This document shows, in pieces, positions 1-8,989 of a stretch of 64,000 nt of DNA. The DNA is taken from NCBI RefSeq assembly GCF_900104745.1, contig NZ_LT629732.1, positions 1,302,001-1,366,000 on the forward strand. Reading direction: 5' to 3'. Below the pieces are notes generated by a model. The model had not been told where the DNA came from and did not search any database. It saw only the letters and a program-made list of their open reading frames with translations. Source of the stretch: Actinopolymorpha singaporensis. GTDB lineage: Bacteria; Actinomycetota; Actinomycetes; Propionibacteriales; Actinopolymorphaceae. A program made the translations under genes and the position numbers. How positions within the stretch are numbered: position 1 is the stretch's first letter; the number at the start of each line of letters is the position of its first letter.

Positions 1-121
1 ACCACGCCAGGGCAGCCGCGGTGTAGGCGGCGAACGGGACCAGTGCCACCGTCGGCGCGTGCCGCGGCCAGTCGAACCCCGGCCGGCGCAGGGCCCGGCC
101 CGCGGACGTGACGGTACTCAT
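1..121 (-). CDS. Membrane protein, N-terminal fragment (runs off the left edge)
   Basis: Forty codons are visible, starting with ATG at 121 and reading leftward out of the window. The peptide begins MSTVTSAGRALRRPGF and turns hydrophobic after about residue 24 (TVALVPFAAYTAAALAW), as expected for a cytoplasmic N-tail followed by a first membrane segment. An AAAGGTG ribosome site lies about ten bases upstream of the ATG. It is divergent from the TrbL-like gene at 587. The family cannot be named from this fragment. Confidence 0.55.
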   Translation of the reverse strand, partial: MSTVTSAGRALRRPGFDWPRHAPTVALVPFAAYTAAALAW

Positions 122-586
122 CGGTCGGCCACACCTTTCACCAGTCGCACAGGGTTCATGGGTCGCACCGCCTCTGGGTCGAAGAGGGCCGCGGGTTCGA
201 GGGCCTGCATCGCCTGCGGGACCTTCTCCGTGGTGGGGCGGCGGGACCGTCACGGCCGTCGCGGCGGTCCCGCCGCATCGTTCGGCACCCAGAACTCTCG
301 TCGCGGCCCGGCCGGCGGCCATCCCTCCCGGGAGGCATCCGTACTCACACCGAGGGGTGAGCCGGGTTTTGCCGGGGCAGGTCCCGGCCTCGTTCCGGGC
401 ACCCGGCACCGAATGTCCACATCCGGCGGTCTCCACACGCACAAAGCCGACGTGGGCGCCTATCGTGACTAGGGCGCACCAACGCGCCACCAACCGGCCA
501 CAACCTGAACACACCGGCGATGAGGGACAGCCGGGCACACGGGGGGAAGCGATGACACTGGTGACAGTAGGGACGACACCGGGCAG
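122..586. other. 465-base intergenic region between divergent genes
   Basis: No convincing gene is seen here; the short open frames lack ribosome sites and codon bias. The region must hold promoters for the leftward membrane gene and the rightward TrbL-like gene. A TATCGT hexamer at 461-466 could be a -10 box for the rightward gene, followed at 469-472 by CTAG, a tetramer I otherwise noticed mainly in the intergenic arrays near 15.3, 20.2 and 22.0 kb. No -35 element is clear. Confidence 0.4.
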
Positions 587-2908
587 ATGAGAGTCCGCAA
601 CGAATCGGTCACGCCACCGGCGCCCCGTCGGGCGTCGGCCCGCAGGCGGTGTGCCCGGACCCGTGTCGACCGCGGGGAGTCCCTGCTCGCCGTCCCGGCC
701 GCCGCGGCCGAGCCGGTCGGGGGTGCCGGTCCCGCCGGTGCCCGCCGGCGTACGGCCTGGCGGGCGCGGTGGCTACGCGCCGGCCGGTTGCTCGCCGCGT
801 TCGGTGTGGTGGCCGGAACCCTCTTCGGGGTCACGGTCGCGATGCGACCGGCGAGTGCCGCACCGTGGGACTGTCCGTTCGGCAGCGGCAACATCACCAA
901 CGCCGGCCCCGAGCACGGCGGCTCCGGGATGACGGCGTGGATCCCGGTCATCGCCAAGGAGGACGTCGAGCCCGGCGCCGACCCGGACAAACAGAAACGC
1001 GGCCGGCAGGCGAACCCGTCCGACCACACGCTCCTGGAGGTCGCCGGACCACGCGGTCTGCTCTGGTCGTACACCCCCAAGGCGCTCAACACCGACGTAC
1101 GCGACGGCAAGCAGAAGTTCGCCACCTCCGACCCGGAAAGCAACTTCGAGACCCAGTGCTCGGTGATGGACGCCTCGGCCACCGGCATCGCGCAGATGCT
1201 GTTCTCCTTCGGGGGCTTCTTCGGCGGCCTCACCATCGGGATGAAGCAGCTGGCCAGCAACGAAGCGCCGTTCGCGACGTTCTACGACGCCCAGCAGAGC
1301 CTGCTCACCAACCTCAACGACAAGATCGGCGTACCCGCGATCGCGCTCGCGGTGGCGGTCACCGGCCTGTGGGTGCTCACCCGCATCCACCGCCGCGCCG
1401 ACTCCCGGGAGACCTACGCGGGGGTGATCAGCTCGGCCCTGATCGTGGTCGCCATCACCGCGATCCTCACCGGGAACAACTACGTCAAGCTGACCGGGGC
1501 GGTGGACAGGTACACCTCGGAGTTCAACTCCGCGGTGATGGACCTCGCCATCATCAACCGCAACACCGACGCGTCCAGCGCGTGTTACCTGCCCACCGTG
1601 GCCACGCCGAGTCAGGCCAACGCCCCGGGCATGCGGCCGCCGCAGGACACCCCGCGCGCACTGACGTACAACCTCGGCAAGCGGGTCTCGTCCTGCATGC
1701 TCTACGAGGTGCTGCTGTTCCAGCCCTGGGTCAACGGCCAGTTCGGCACCGAACGCCAGCTCAAGGTGGACGACCTGAAGGTCGGCTCGCAGAACTACTG
1801 TCCGAACAGCCAGGCCCCCCTCTACCAACGCCCCAAGGGCGTCACCAGCATCGAGTACCGCTGCGACGACCGCCCGGTCGCACCCGGCCAGGACAGGCCG
1901 AGGATCAACCTCGCCGTCCAGCAGGTGGTGGCGCAGTCGCTGTCGCGCAACCAGACCATCGACGAGGCCGACGGAAAGCGCGTCGACACCGGCCAGAACT
2001 ACTTCCTGTGGAAGGGCGTGCAGTACAAGATCGCGCAGGTCTACCCGCAGAACTACGAGTTCTGGGAGGGGACCCAGCCGACCGGGCGGATGGCCACCGC
2101 GATCGCCGCGTTGTTCGTCAATCTGATCGCCTTCGTCTTCGTCGGCCTGCTGGCGCTGCTCACCATCTTCTGGCACGCGGTGTTCCTGATGGCCTGGATC
2201 TTCCTGCCGGTCATCGGGGCGATCGCGGCGTTCCCACCGGCACGGCGGATCGTGCGGATGATGGCCGGGGTGATGGTGCAGGCGGTGTTCCTGCGCTGCG
2301 TGTTCGGCCTGGTGCTGGCGATGCTGCTCGCGGTGCTGAACATCCTGCAGGTCGCCGAGGGCGGCATGGTGATCAAGATCTTCCTGATGCTCGTGGCCAC
2401 CGCGGCGATCTGGAAGATCCTTTCCGCTCTGCGCACGGGTGCGCTCGCGCCGCAGGTCGTGCAGGAGGCCGCGCAGGCAGGCGTGGTGCCGGCCGACACG
2501 GGTGCGACTGCCCGCACGCGCGCGGCGGTCGGCGGTGCGTATCTCATGCAGCGCGGCGTACGCAGCGGTGCCCGCTCCGGCGCGATGGCCGGCGCGGAGG
2601 CGGCCGAGGGGCTCGGCTACGAACGCGGTTCGCGGCAGTGGCGTACGGAGGTACGCCGGGGCCGGATGCAGGGAGCCGTCGCCGGTGGGCGGATGACGAC
2701 GCAGGCCGGACGGGCGCAGACCTTCGCCGCTGATCAGGGCCGGATGACCGTGACCAGGACGCAGGCTCCCGCACTCCGCCGGCGGCGGGAGGAAGCCGCG
2801 GAGCAGCGCCGGATCGAGGACTGGAACCAGGCCGAGGGCCGGCACGAGGAAGTGCTCGAGGCGCTGAAGAACCCCGGCGGCAAGCCACCGCCTGACAGAG
2901 AGGGCTGA
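587..2908 (+). CDS. Polytopic membrane protein, TrbL/VirB6-like
   Basis: The 773-residue product has a basic N-tail, a membrane segment or signal near residues 65-85, a large extracytoplasmic region with paired cysteines and further membrane segments around 200-225, 260-300 and 500-590. The last group is a dense hydrophobic block ending in a charged cytoplasmic tail rich in Arg, Ala and Gly. This layout is that of TrbL/VirB6/TcpH-type inner-membrane channel components of conjugation and type IV secretion machines; the assignment rests on topology, not on a recognised motif. The ATG at 587 has only a weak ribosome site, so the start could be slightly later. The stop is immediately followed by the NERD-like gene, so the two are probably co-transcribed. 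No VirB4-like ATPase is next to it in the window. Confidence 0.6.
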   Translation: MRVRNESVTPPAPRRASARRRCARTRVDRGESLLAVPAAAAEPVGGAGPAGARRRTAWRARWLRAGRLLAAFGVVAGTLFGVTVAMRPASAAPWDCPFGSGNITNAGPEHGGSGMTAWIPVIAKEDVEPGADPDKQKRGRQANPSDHTLLEVAGPRGLLWSYTPKALNTDVRDGKQKFATSDPESNFETQCSVMDASATGIAQMLFSFGGFFGGLTIGMKQLASNEAPFATFYDAQQSLLTNLNDKIGVPAIALAVAVTGLWVLTRIHRRADSRETYAGVISSALIVVAITAILTGNNYVKLTGAVDRYTSEFNSAVMDLAIINRNTDASSACYLPTVATPSQANAPGMRPPQDTPRALTYNLGKRVSSCMLYEVLLFQPWVNGQFGTERQLKVDDLKVGSQNYCPNSQAPLYQRPKGVTSIEYRCDDRPVAPGQDRPRINLAVQQVVAQSLSRNQTIDEADGKRVDTGQNYFLWKGVQYKIAQVYPQNYEFWEGTQPTGRMATAIAALFVNLIAFVFVGLLALLTIFWHAVFLMAWIFLPVIGAIAAFPPARRIVRMMAGVMVQAVFLRCVFGLVLAMLLAVLNILQVAEGGMVIKIFLMLVATAAIWKILSALRTGALAPQVVQEAAQAGVVPADTGATARTRAAVGGAYLMQRGVRSGARSGAMAGAEAAEGLGYERGSRQWRTEVRRGRMQGAVAGGRMTTQAGRAQTFAADQGRMTVTRTQAPALRRRREEAAEQRRIEDWNQAEGRHEEVLEALKNPGGKPPPDREG

Positions 2909-2909
2909 G

Positions 2910-3974
2910 GTGGCGGTACGCCGCCTGTTCAGGGGCGTCGCGGTCGCGTTCGGACTGTTCCTCGTGGTCGTCCTGGCGCTTCGCGACGGTGTGACGATCG
3001 CGCTGGCGGCGGCGGGGCTCGTGGCCGCGGGATTCGTGTGGTGGGTGCGGCGAAGCCGCGACGGCGCGCTGACCATCCTGTCCCTGCTGCTCGCGTGCCT
3101 GGTCACGTCGCGGGTGACCCAGGTAGTCGGTGCCGGACTGGGCGCGGGAGCCCCGCTGTGGCTCGGCACGGTGTTCTGGACGTTCCTCGGCGTGGTGACC
3201 CTCACCGCCTGGCTGACACCCCACCCCGGTGCGGACCGATCAGGCGGCCGACTGTCCACCGTGGTGGGCGCCCACGCCGTCCTCACGGCGGCGAGCTTCC
3301 TGACTTTCCTCGCACCGTCCGCGGTTGCGGTCGCCGGGTTCGCGGTGGCGGCGGTGTTCGTCGTCCTCCGCTCACGGGGCCGACTGGCCTTCCGCGGTGA
3401 GAGAGGGCGGCGCGTACCGGCCGAGTCGGCCGGCGCGGTTGCGCTCGCCTCCCGTGGAGCAAACCGGACCGCGGCGGTGCTGGCCTCGCTGCCGAAGGAC
3501 TGGACGGTCGTCGACCGACTCACCCTGCCCGGTGGGCTGGTCGCCGAGCACCTCGTGACCGGGCCGGGCGGGGCGTACGTCGTGGAGTCCCGAACCTGGG
3601 AAGGCTCCCTCGCCCTCACCTCCGTCGACAAGGGGACCGGCAGGGTCGACGCCTACGGCCTGGACGGGAACACCGCTGAGCTGGCAGCCCGGCTGCGTCC
3701 CGTCGGCGAACTCCTGACGGCTGCCGGAGACGCGCCCGGGTTGGCCGCCCCGAATCTCGAGGCGGTGGTGGCACTGTGGGGATCGGCCCGTCCCGACACC
3801 CCGCTGGAGATCGCCCTGGTCAGCCCGCGCGGCAACGCCACCCGGGCGGTGGTGCACCTGGTCGCGGGCGACCAGCTCGCGGACTGGTTACGTGCCCGGC
3901 CGGCGCCGGCTACAGCGGCGCGATTGCCCGGATCCGTTCGGTCGAGGCGGCGACCCGCTCGGCGTTCGGGTTGA
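2910..3974 (+). CDS. NERD-like domain membrane protein
   Basis: The 354-residue protein starts with GTG one base after the preceding stop. Its first about 160 residues form four to five membrane segments (for example LFLVVVLALR and ALAAAGLVAAGFVWW). The C-terminal half carries a NERD-like pattern: an HLVTGPGGAYVVESRTWEG stretch matches the family's DH-V-GPGG-fVIE-K--G motif. In NERD nuclease-related domains the ExK triad is expected; here it reads ESR and the preceding Asp is Glu, so catalysis is doubtful. The 3' end overlaps the convergent Hsp70 gene by 65 bases. It is probably an accessory of the TrbL-like protein; the function is unknown. Confidence 0.6.
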   Translation: MAVRRLFRGVAVAFGLFLVVVLALRDGVTIALAAAGLVAAGFVWWVRRSRDGALTILSLLLACLVTSRVTQVVGAGLGAGAPLWLGTVFWTFLGVVTLTAWLTPHPGADRSGGRLSTVVGAHAVLTAASFLTFLAPSAVAVAGFAVAAVFVVLRSRGRLAFRGERGRRVPAESAGAVALASRGANRTAAVLASLPKDWTVVDRLTLPGGLVAEHLVTGPGGAYVVESRTWEGSLALTSVDKGTGRVDAYGLDGNTAELAARLRPVGELLTAAGDAPGLAAPNLEAVVALWGSARPDTPLEIALVSPRGNATRAVVHLVAGDQLADWLRARPAPATAARLPGSVRSRRRPARRSG

Positions 3975-5553
3975 GCACGTGCTCGATCTCGAAGGTGCCG
4001 ACCAGTTCGCCGGTGGTCAGGTCGCGCACCCGGACGAAGATGATCTGGTTCGCGTCGTAGGCGAGCGTGACCTCGAACGGCGCTCCTTTCGGATACGGCC
4101 CCACCGAGAGAACTTCCTTGCCGAGTACGCGAACGTGCGCGGGGTCGGTGTCGTCCCCCTCAGTGATGCTGACATCGAGGTCGGACTGCTGCTCGTAGCG
4201 GGTGTAGCAGACAGCCGTCTCCTCCGCCGGGATCGGGGTGTTGCGCGGAATGATCACCCGATTGACGAGGATGTCGGTATCGCGTTTGAAGACGATCTCG
4301 CCGAGCCCGTGTGACGTCACATCGTGCACGGCGAGCCGGATGGACGTCGAACCCGCCGTGGGCTCTTCGGAATCCTCGGACTTCTCGGAGCGCTCCCGCT
4401 GCCGGAGCCCGAACCGTGCCATCGACCGGAGCCGGGAGGAACGCCCACGCGGCGCGGACTCGGGTGGGCGTTCGGCCTGTTCCAGCAGGTGGGCCATCCG
4501 AGCGGCGCCGAGGGCCACCACCTCGTCGGGGTTGGCGGTCGTGTCCGGTGCCCGGCCCGAGATCTCGGTCAGCATCCGGCGCACCATCGGCATCCGGGTG
4601 GAACCCCCGGCCAGCACGAGCCGGTCCACCGCCGGCCACGTCAGGCCGGCCTCCTCGACCACCTGCTCGGTGGTGTCGCGGGTACGGCTGAGCAGGGCGG
4701 AGGTGAGGTGTTCGAAGTCGTCCCTCGTCACGGTGACCGAGCGCGTGAATCCGTCCGCGGTCAGGTGGGCGACCGCCTGATCGACGCTTGTCAAGGTGTG
4801 CTTGACAAGCTCGGCGCGCTCGCGGAGGTCCACCTCGGTGGTGTCGTCGGCCAGCAGGCTCGGCCCGCCAGCCGCGCGGAAGCGTTCGTCCAGCAAGTGC
4901 ATGAGCGCGTTGTCGAAGTCGAAGCCGCCCAGGTTGCGGTCGCCGGCGGTGGCGAGCACGTGCACCGCGCCCGGCCCGACCCGCAGCGCGGTGACGTCGA
5001 AGGTGCCGCCGCCCAGGTCGTACACCACCAGCGATCCTGCCCAGTCGCCGGTCGGTCCCGCGGCGAGTGCCGCCGCGGTGGGTTCGTTGACGACCCGGCG
5101 TACGATCAGCCCCGCGATCGTTCCCGCGGCGATCGTCGCCCGCCGGGCCGCGTCGTCGAAGTACGCCGGCACGGTGATCACCGCGTCGGTCACCTCGCGG
5201 GCCAGCGCGCGTTCGGCGTCCTCCTTGAGGCGCTTGAGGATCAGCGCGGAGATCTCCTCCGGCCCGTAGCCGGTGCCCCGCGAGGTTTCGAACCGCCAGC
5301 TCGGATCACCCATCGCCCGCTTGACGAAGCGCACCGCGTCCAGCGGCGACGTCGCCACCGACCGGCGCGCCATCGTCCCGACGAGAGGTTGCTCCCCGTC
5401 GAAGAACACCACCGAGGGCGTGGTGCGCTCACCGTCCCGGTTGGGCAGCACGGTGGCCCGGCCGAACTCGTCGGCCCGGGCCACCGCCGAGAACGTCGTA
5501 CCCAGGTCGATGCCGACCCAGCAGCCGGGCCCGGGCGCCTGCCGGCCACCCAT
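3910..5553 (-). CDS. Hsp70/DnaK-family ATPase lacking the helical lid
   Basis: The 547-residue protein has a full Hsp70 nucleotide-binding domain: phosphate-1 motif GIDLGTTFSAVA near residue 13, phosphate-2 motif VVYDLGGGTFDVTAL near 170-185, and adenosine motif LAGGSTRMPMVRRML near 310-325. After an Arg/Ser-rich linker a beta-type substrate-binding segment follows (about residues 395-547). The C-terminal alpha-helical lid of DnaK (normally to about 630 residues) is absent. The ATG lies four bases after the stop of the EspI-like ATPase gene, so the two are translationally coupled. This is not the housekeeping dnaK, since no grpE, dnaJ or hspR is present. It may be a dedicated chaperone for this cluster's substrate or machine. 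Confidence 0.85.
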   Translation of the reverse strand: MGGRQAPGPGCWVGIDLGTTFSAVARADEFGRATVLPNRDGERTTPSVVFFDGEQPLVGTMARRSVATSPLDAVRFVKRAMGDPSWRFETSRGTGYGPEEISALILKRLKEDAERALAREVTDAVITVPAYFDDAARRATIAAGTIAGLIVRRVVNEPTAAALAAGPTGDWAGSLVVYDLGGGTFDVTALRVGPGAVHVLATAGDRNLGGFDFDNALMHLLDERFRAAGGPSLLADDTTEVDLRERAELVKHTLTSVDQAVAHLTADGFTRSVTVTRDDFEHLTSALLSRTRDTTEQVVEEAGLTWPAVDRLVLAGGSTRMPMVRRMLTEISGRAPDTTANPDEVVALGAARMAHLLEQAERPPESAPRGRSSRLRSMARFGLRQRERSEKSEDSEEPTAGSTSIRLAVHDVTSHGLGEIVFKRDTDILVNRVIIPRNTPIPAEETAVCYTRYEQQSDLDVSITEGDDTDPAHVRVLGKEVLSVGPYPKGAPFEVTLAYDANQIIFVRVRDLTTGELVGTFEIEHVLNPNAERVAASTERIRAIAPL

Positions 5554-5557
5554 CGCG

Positions 5558-7951
5558 TCAGTCGACGAGGTCGTCGATCAGGATGGCGGCCAGCCGGCGG
5601 ACGGCCTCCCGGGTCTGTGGGCGCAACATCTTGTTGACGGCGTTCGGGTCGCGGAACGGGATCTTGCCGCCACCGTCCAGCGCGGGGTCGTACGGCACCA
5701 CGACGAGTTCGCGCACGTGCTCGGCGAACGCCCGCTCGATCGCCCGCACCTTCACCGGGCTGGCGGTTTCCTTCGCCACCACCGCGAGCACCACCCGCCG
5801 CCGCATGTCCGGGAACCCGTTGTCGGTGAGGAACTGCAGCGTCTTGCGGGCGAGGTTGGCGCCGTCCTTGGTGTTGTCGGTGACCAGCACCATGCCGTGC
5901 GCGACCCGCAACGTGCCGAGCATCGCCTCGTGGGTGATGTGCGTGCCGTTGTCGAGGATCGCGAAGGAGAAGAACGGCGCGAACAACTCGGCGAGGAGCT
6001 CGACGTCGGCCATGCTCAGCTGGTGCCGGATCTTGCGGTCGGTGGAGGCGGCCAGCACCCGGACGTTCATCTCCGGGACCTTCTCCATGAAGTCGTGCAC
6101 GTGGTAGCGCCACGGAATCTCGTCCACATGGGCGAGCAGGTCACGGATCGAATGGGTGGGGCGGACACCAAGCCGGTCCGGCAGTGTCCCGAGGTCGGGG
6201 TTGAGGTCGGCCACGCCCACCGACTCCCGGCGTCCCTCGGCGATCTCGGCGGCCAGCAGCGCCGCCAGCGTCGTCTTGCCGACGCCACCCTTCTCCGAGG
6301 CGATTCCGATGTAGCCGCAGTAGCCGCGGGTACGCCGAAGCTGGCGGTTGAGGCGTTCCCGCAGGTCCATGTCCGCGCGGTCCCGCCGGCTCGGGCCGAT
6401 GTTGATCCGGGTGAGGCGGTACAACGCGCCCTGCCAGCCGAAGCGCGGCACCGGCCGGCGGCGCTGGGTGGACAGGTCGCGGATGAACGCCTCGTCCTCG
6501 TCGTCGCTGAGCGGCGGCACGTCGAGAACCAACTCCTTTCCGCGCGCCGGGGTGTCGTTGCGGCCCGGCCGGCCGAACCTGCTGACTCCACGAACCGTGG
6601 CCGCCGAACCGGTCTCAGGGCCGCCGCGCGCGTGGTCGCCCGCCCGTGGTTCGGCGGGACGGGGCTGGCCGGTGCGGCGTTCGCCTGCAGTGCGTTCGCC
6701 GGTGAGGCGTTCGTTGCCGTCCCGGTCAGGCGCGGCACTGTGCCGGGGCTGACCCCCGGCCTGGTCCACCGCGGTGCCCTCGTTGCCGATGCCGTTCGTG
6801 GTCAGGGACTCCTCGCCCCGGCGCCTGGCCACCGGAGACGGCGGTGGCGTCGAGGGGGACGCCGACCGGGCGCCGCCGTTGGGTTCGGCCGGGCCTGCCT
6901 GGCCGGCCGAACCGGACCGTGCGGGCTCGTACGTCGATCCTGCCTGCGCGACCCGTTCCTGGGACGCGGCCGGTCGTGGCGAGCGTTCGGGGTCGGCGTC
7001 GGCGGTACCGGTCGGCTCGGCTCCGGTCGGCTCGGCTCCGGTCGGCTCGGCCGTGCTTCGCCGTCCGCCCTGGCTCCTGGCCGGCGGCGACCAGCGCGAC
7101 GGCGGCTGAGAGGAGATCGGCCCGAAGCCGAGGCTGAAGCCGGCGTCGTCGCCGCGCGCGGGGGCACTCGTCGCAGCCTCACCCGTGTACGACTGCGGCG
7201 AGGCGCCGGGACCGGTGTCGTCCGCCGGGTCGCTTGTGGCCGGGTCGCTGCTCGCCGGGTCGGCCAGCGCGCCGGAGTCGGCCGCCACACCTGCGTCGGT
7301 GGGGTCCGTGGTGTCTGTCGTGCCGGCGGCGGCGTGCTCCACCTCGTCGGGGTGGTCGGAGCCGGGAGCGCCGGCAGGGTCGGCAGTCCCGGACGCGGCC
7401 GTCGAGGTCGCGTTGCCGTTCCCGTTGCCGCCTCCGGTCTCGTCCGCGGGTACGTCGTTCAGACGTTCCGCCCGTGCAACGTCGTGACCCTCCGACGTGC
7501 CCGACCGCTCGCCGGCGTCTTCGCCCCCCAGGTCGCCCCCGGGGTAGTCGTCCCGGCGTTGCTGGGCCCACGACGGCACTGAACTGAAGAACCACTGAGA
7601 CGGGGGTTCGTCCTGCCCGGACCCGTAGCCCGACCCGAGGTGTGACCCGGAGGAGTCGTCGTCGGCCTGGGGCCGCGGTGGCCGTTGGTAGGGACGTCCG
7701 ACCCCGATGTGTTCCTCGTAGGCGCCGGGATCGACGTCGAACACGCTCTCGGGGCGTTGCTCACCCTGGCGCTCCTTGACCCGCTCCGAACCGGTGCCGG
7801 GCTCGGCGGAGGCGTTCCCGGCGCCGGGGCGGGGGCCGCTTCCCGAGCCGTTCCCGGAGCCGTTGTGCGGCCCGTCGAACGACGCCGGTCGCTCGCCCGA
7901 CGTGGCGTCGTCGGTGTGCATGTCGTCGTCGTGGGGCTGCTGGTCACTCAC
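5558..7951 (-). CDS. EspI/MinD-like deviant Walker P-loop ATPase with long disordered N-terminus
   Basis: The 797-residue protein has about 500 residues rich in Gly, Ser, Glu, Pro and Asp, then a SIMIBI ATPase domain. The deviant Walker A KGGVGKTT lies near residue 551, switch I is VADLNPDLGTLPDRLG, and a Walker B-like strand FAILDNGTHITHE follows. This build (disordered N-terminus plus ParA/MinD-like domain) is that of EspI-type ATPases found with actinobacterial ESX systems and of ParA-like proteins in conjugation clusters. GTG at 7951 is chosen because GGGAGA precedes it; an ATG 19 codons upstream has no ribosome site. It lies directly upstream of the Hsp70 gene and about 17.5 kb from the type VII locus. 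Confidence 0.8.
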   Translation of the reverse strand: MSDQQPHDDDMHTDDATSGERPASFDGPHNGSGNGSGSGPRPGAGNASAEPGTGSERVKERQGEQRPESVFDVDPGAYEEHIGVGRPYQRPPRPQADDDSSGSHLGSGYGSGQDEPPSQWFFSSVPSWAQQRRDDYPGGDLGGEDAGERSGTSEGHDVARAERLNDVPADETGGGNGNGNATSTAASGTADPAGAPGSDHPDEVEHAAAGTTDTTDPTDAGVAADSGALADPASSDPATSDPADDTGPGASPQSYTGEAATSAPARGDDAGFSLGFGPISSQPPSRWSPPARSQGGRRSTAEPTGAEPTGAEPTGTADADPERSPRPAASQERVAQAGSTYEPARSGSAGQAGPAEPNGGARSASPSTPPPSPVARRRGEESLTTNGIGNEGTAVDQAGGQPRHSAAPDRDGNERLTGERTAGERRTGQPRPAEPRAGDHARGGPETGSAATVRGVSRFGRPGRNDTPARGKELVLDVPPLSDDEDEAFIRDLSTQRRRPVPRFGWQGALYRLTRINIGPSRRDRADMDLRERLNRQLRRTRGYCGYIGIASEKGGVGKTTLAALLAAEIAEGRRESVGVADLNPDLGTLPDRLGVRPTHSIRDLLAHVDEIPWRYHVHDFMEKVPEMNVRVLAASTDRKIRHQLSMADVELLAELFAPFFSFAILDNGTHITHEAMLGTLRVAHGMVLVTDNTKDGANLARKTLQFLTDNGFPDMRRRVVLAVVAKETASPVKVRAIERAFAEHVRELVVVPYDPALDGGGKIPFRDPNAVNKMLRPQTREAVRRLAAILIDDLVD

Positions 7952-8009
7952 AACTTTCTCCCTGCGGTGGGGGCTTGCTCCCGGCGGGGCTGAGCACGCT
8001 CTGAGCACG

Positions 8010-8774
8010 CTAACGAGTGAAGAGGGATGCGAGGAATCCGATCAGGACGAACAGCACGGCACCGCCGATGATCACCATCCTGCCTCGGCCGGCGTCGTTC
8101 CACAGCCGGGCCACCGAGGCGCTGCCGGTCGCGAGTCTGGCGGCGTTACCGACCTGGCGCAGTGCGCCGGGGCGTTCGTCGAGAGGGGCGCCGGCCTCGC
8201 CGTCGAGAACCGGTGCGGGCTCGGCGCCGAGCGCGGCGCGTTGTGCGTCGCGGACGGCGATCAGCCCGGCGAGCAGGTGGTCCAGGCTTCTCGGGGTCAG
8301 TGGAAGGACGGTCGCCACGGTCTCGTTCTCCACGCACAGAACGGCGTTCCACGGATCGGCGGGATCGTAGCCCTCCACCCCGAACGCCGTCGCCGGCTCC
8401 AGCCGAAGATCGGCGGGCCGGCCGGCACCGTCGGCGGCCGGCGAACTCGACGTCGTGGTGTCGGCGTCGGCGAACTCCGGGCCACCGGAGAGCCGCTCCC
8501 CGTCGTAGTCGAGGCCGCCGTGGCCGGTACCGCTGCGGTCGGTGCCGCCGTGGTTCGTGCCGCCGTGGTTCGTGCCGCGCGCGCCGACGGACTCGGCATC
8601 GTGGAACTCCGAGCCGGCGAACTCCACGTCCGCCAGTTCCGAATCCGGCAGGCCTGGATCCGGCACCGCGCCGGTCGGTGGCTCGACCCTCGGCGCGCCC
8701 ACCTCCGGGGAGTTCACGCCGAAGCGGTCGGGCCGGTCAGGCGCGGACGAGCCCGCACCGGAGCCTGTCGTCAC
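8010..8774 (-). CDS. Tail-anchored protein of unknown function
   Basis: The 254-residue protein starts at a GTG preceded by a strong GGGAGGGGG site; two ATGs 12-13 codons upstream are alternatives with no ribosome site. Residues 1 to about 120 are low complexity, rich in Gly, Asp, Glu, Pro and His, and include a short NHGG repeat. A more ordered part with VLCVENETVATVLPLTPRSL follows, and one hydrophobic segment (MVIIGGAVLFVLIGFLASLF) ends the chain three residues later. It is therefore a C-tail-anchored protein with its bulk in the cytoplasm. Its stop is 58 bases before the EspI-like gene, so it probably belongs to the same operon. I do not recognise the family. Confidence 0.65.
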   Translation of the reverse strand: MTTGSGAGSSAPDRPDRFGVNSPEVGAPRVEPPTGAVPDPGLPDSELADVEFAGSEFHDAESVGARGTNHGGTNHGGTDRSGTGHGGLDYDGERLSGGPEFADADTTTSSSPAADGAGRPADLRLEPATAFGVEGYDPADPWNAVLCVENETVATVLPLTPRSLDHLLAGLIAVRDAQRAALGAEPAPVLDGEAGAPLDERPGALRQVGNAARLATGSASVARLWNDAGRGRMVIIGGAVLFVLIGFLASLFTR

Positions 8775-8989
8775 CTCGCTCGCCCCCTCCCGAAGCGCTC
8801 GCCACTCCATCATGACGCTCACGACGTCGGCCTTGCACGCGCCGACGCGTGTTCGGCGTCCGTGGTGTGTTCCTCGCGAACAGTAGTTCCTCGGCGCGGA
8901 TGTGCAACCTCGCCGGACAGCCTGCCGGCTGCTCAGCCGTGCGCCCTGCCGTACGCCCTGTCGGATGCGCTGTCGGCCGCTCAGTCGGA

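Noticed and set aside
469-472. CTAG as a fourth member of the CTAG-array family
   Set aside because: A single tetramer without phased partners at 10 or 22 bases and without the shared core.
773-3631. Very long open frame (about 950 codons) antisense to the TrbL-like and NERD-like genes
   Set aside because: It mirrors two real genes, is rich in Arg/Ala/Gly/His without domains, and has no ribosome site; such frames arise from extreme GC at third positions.
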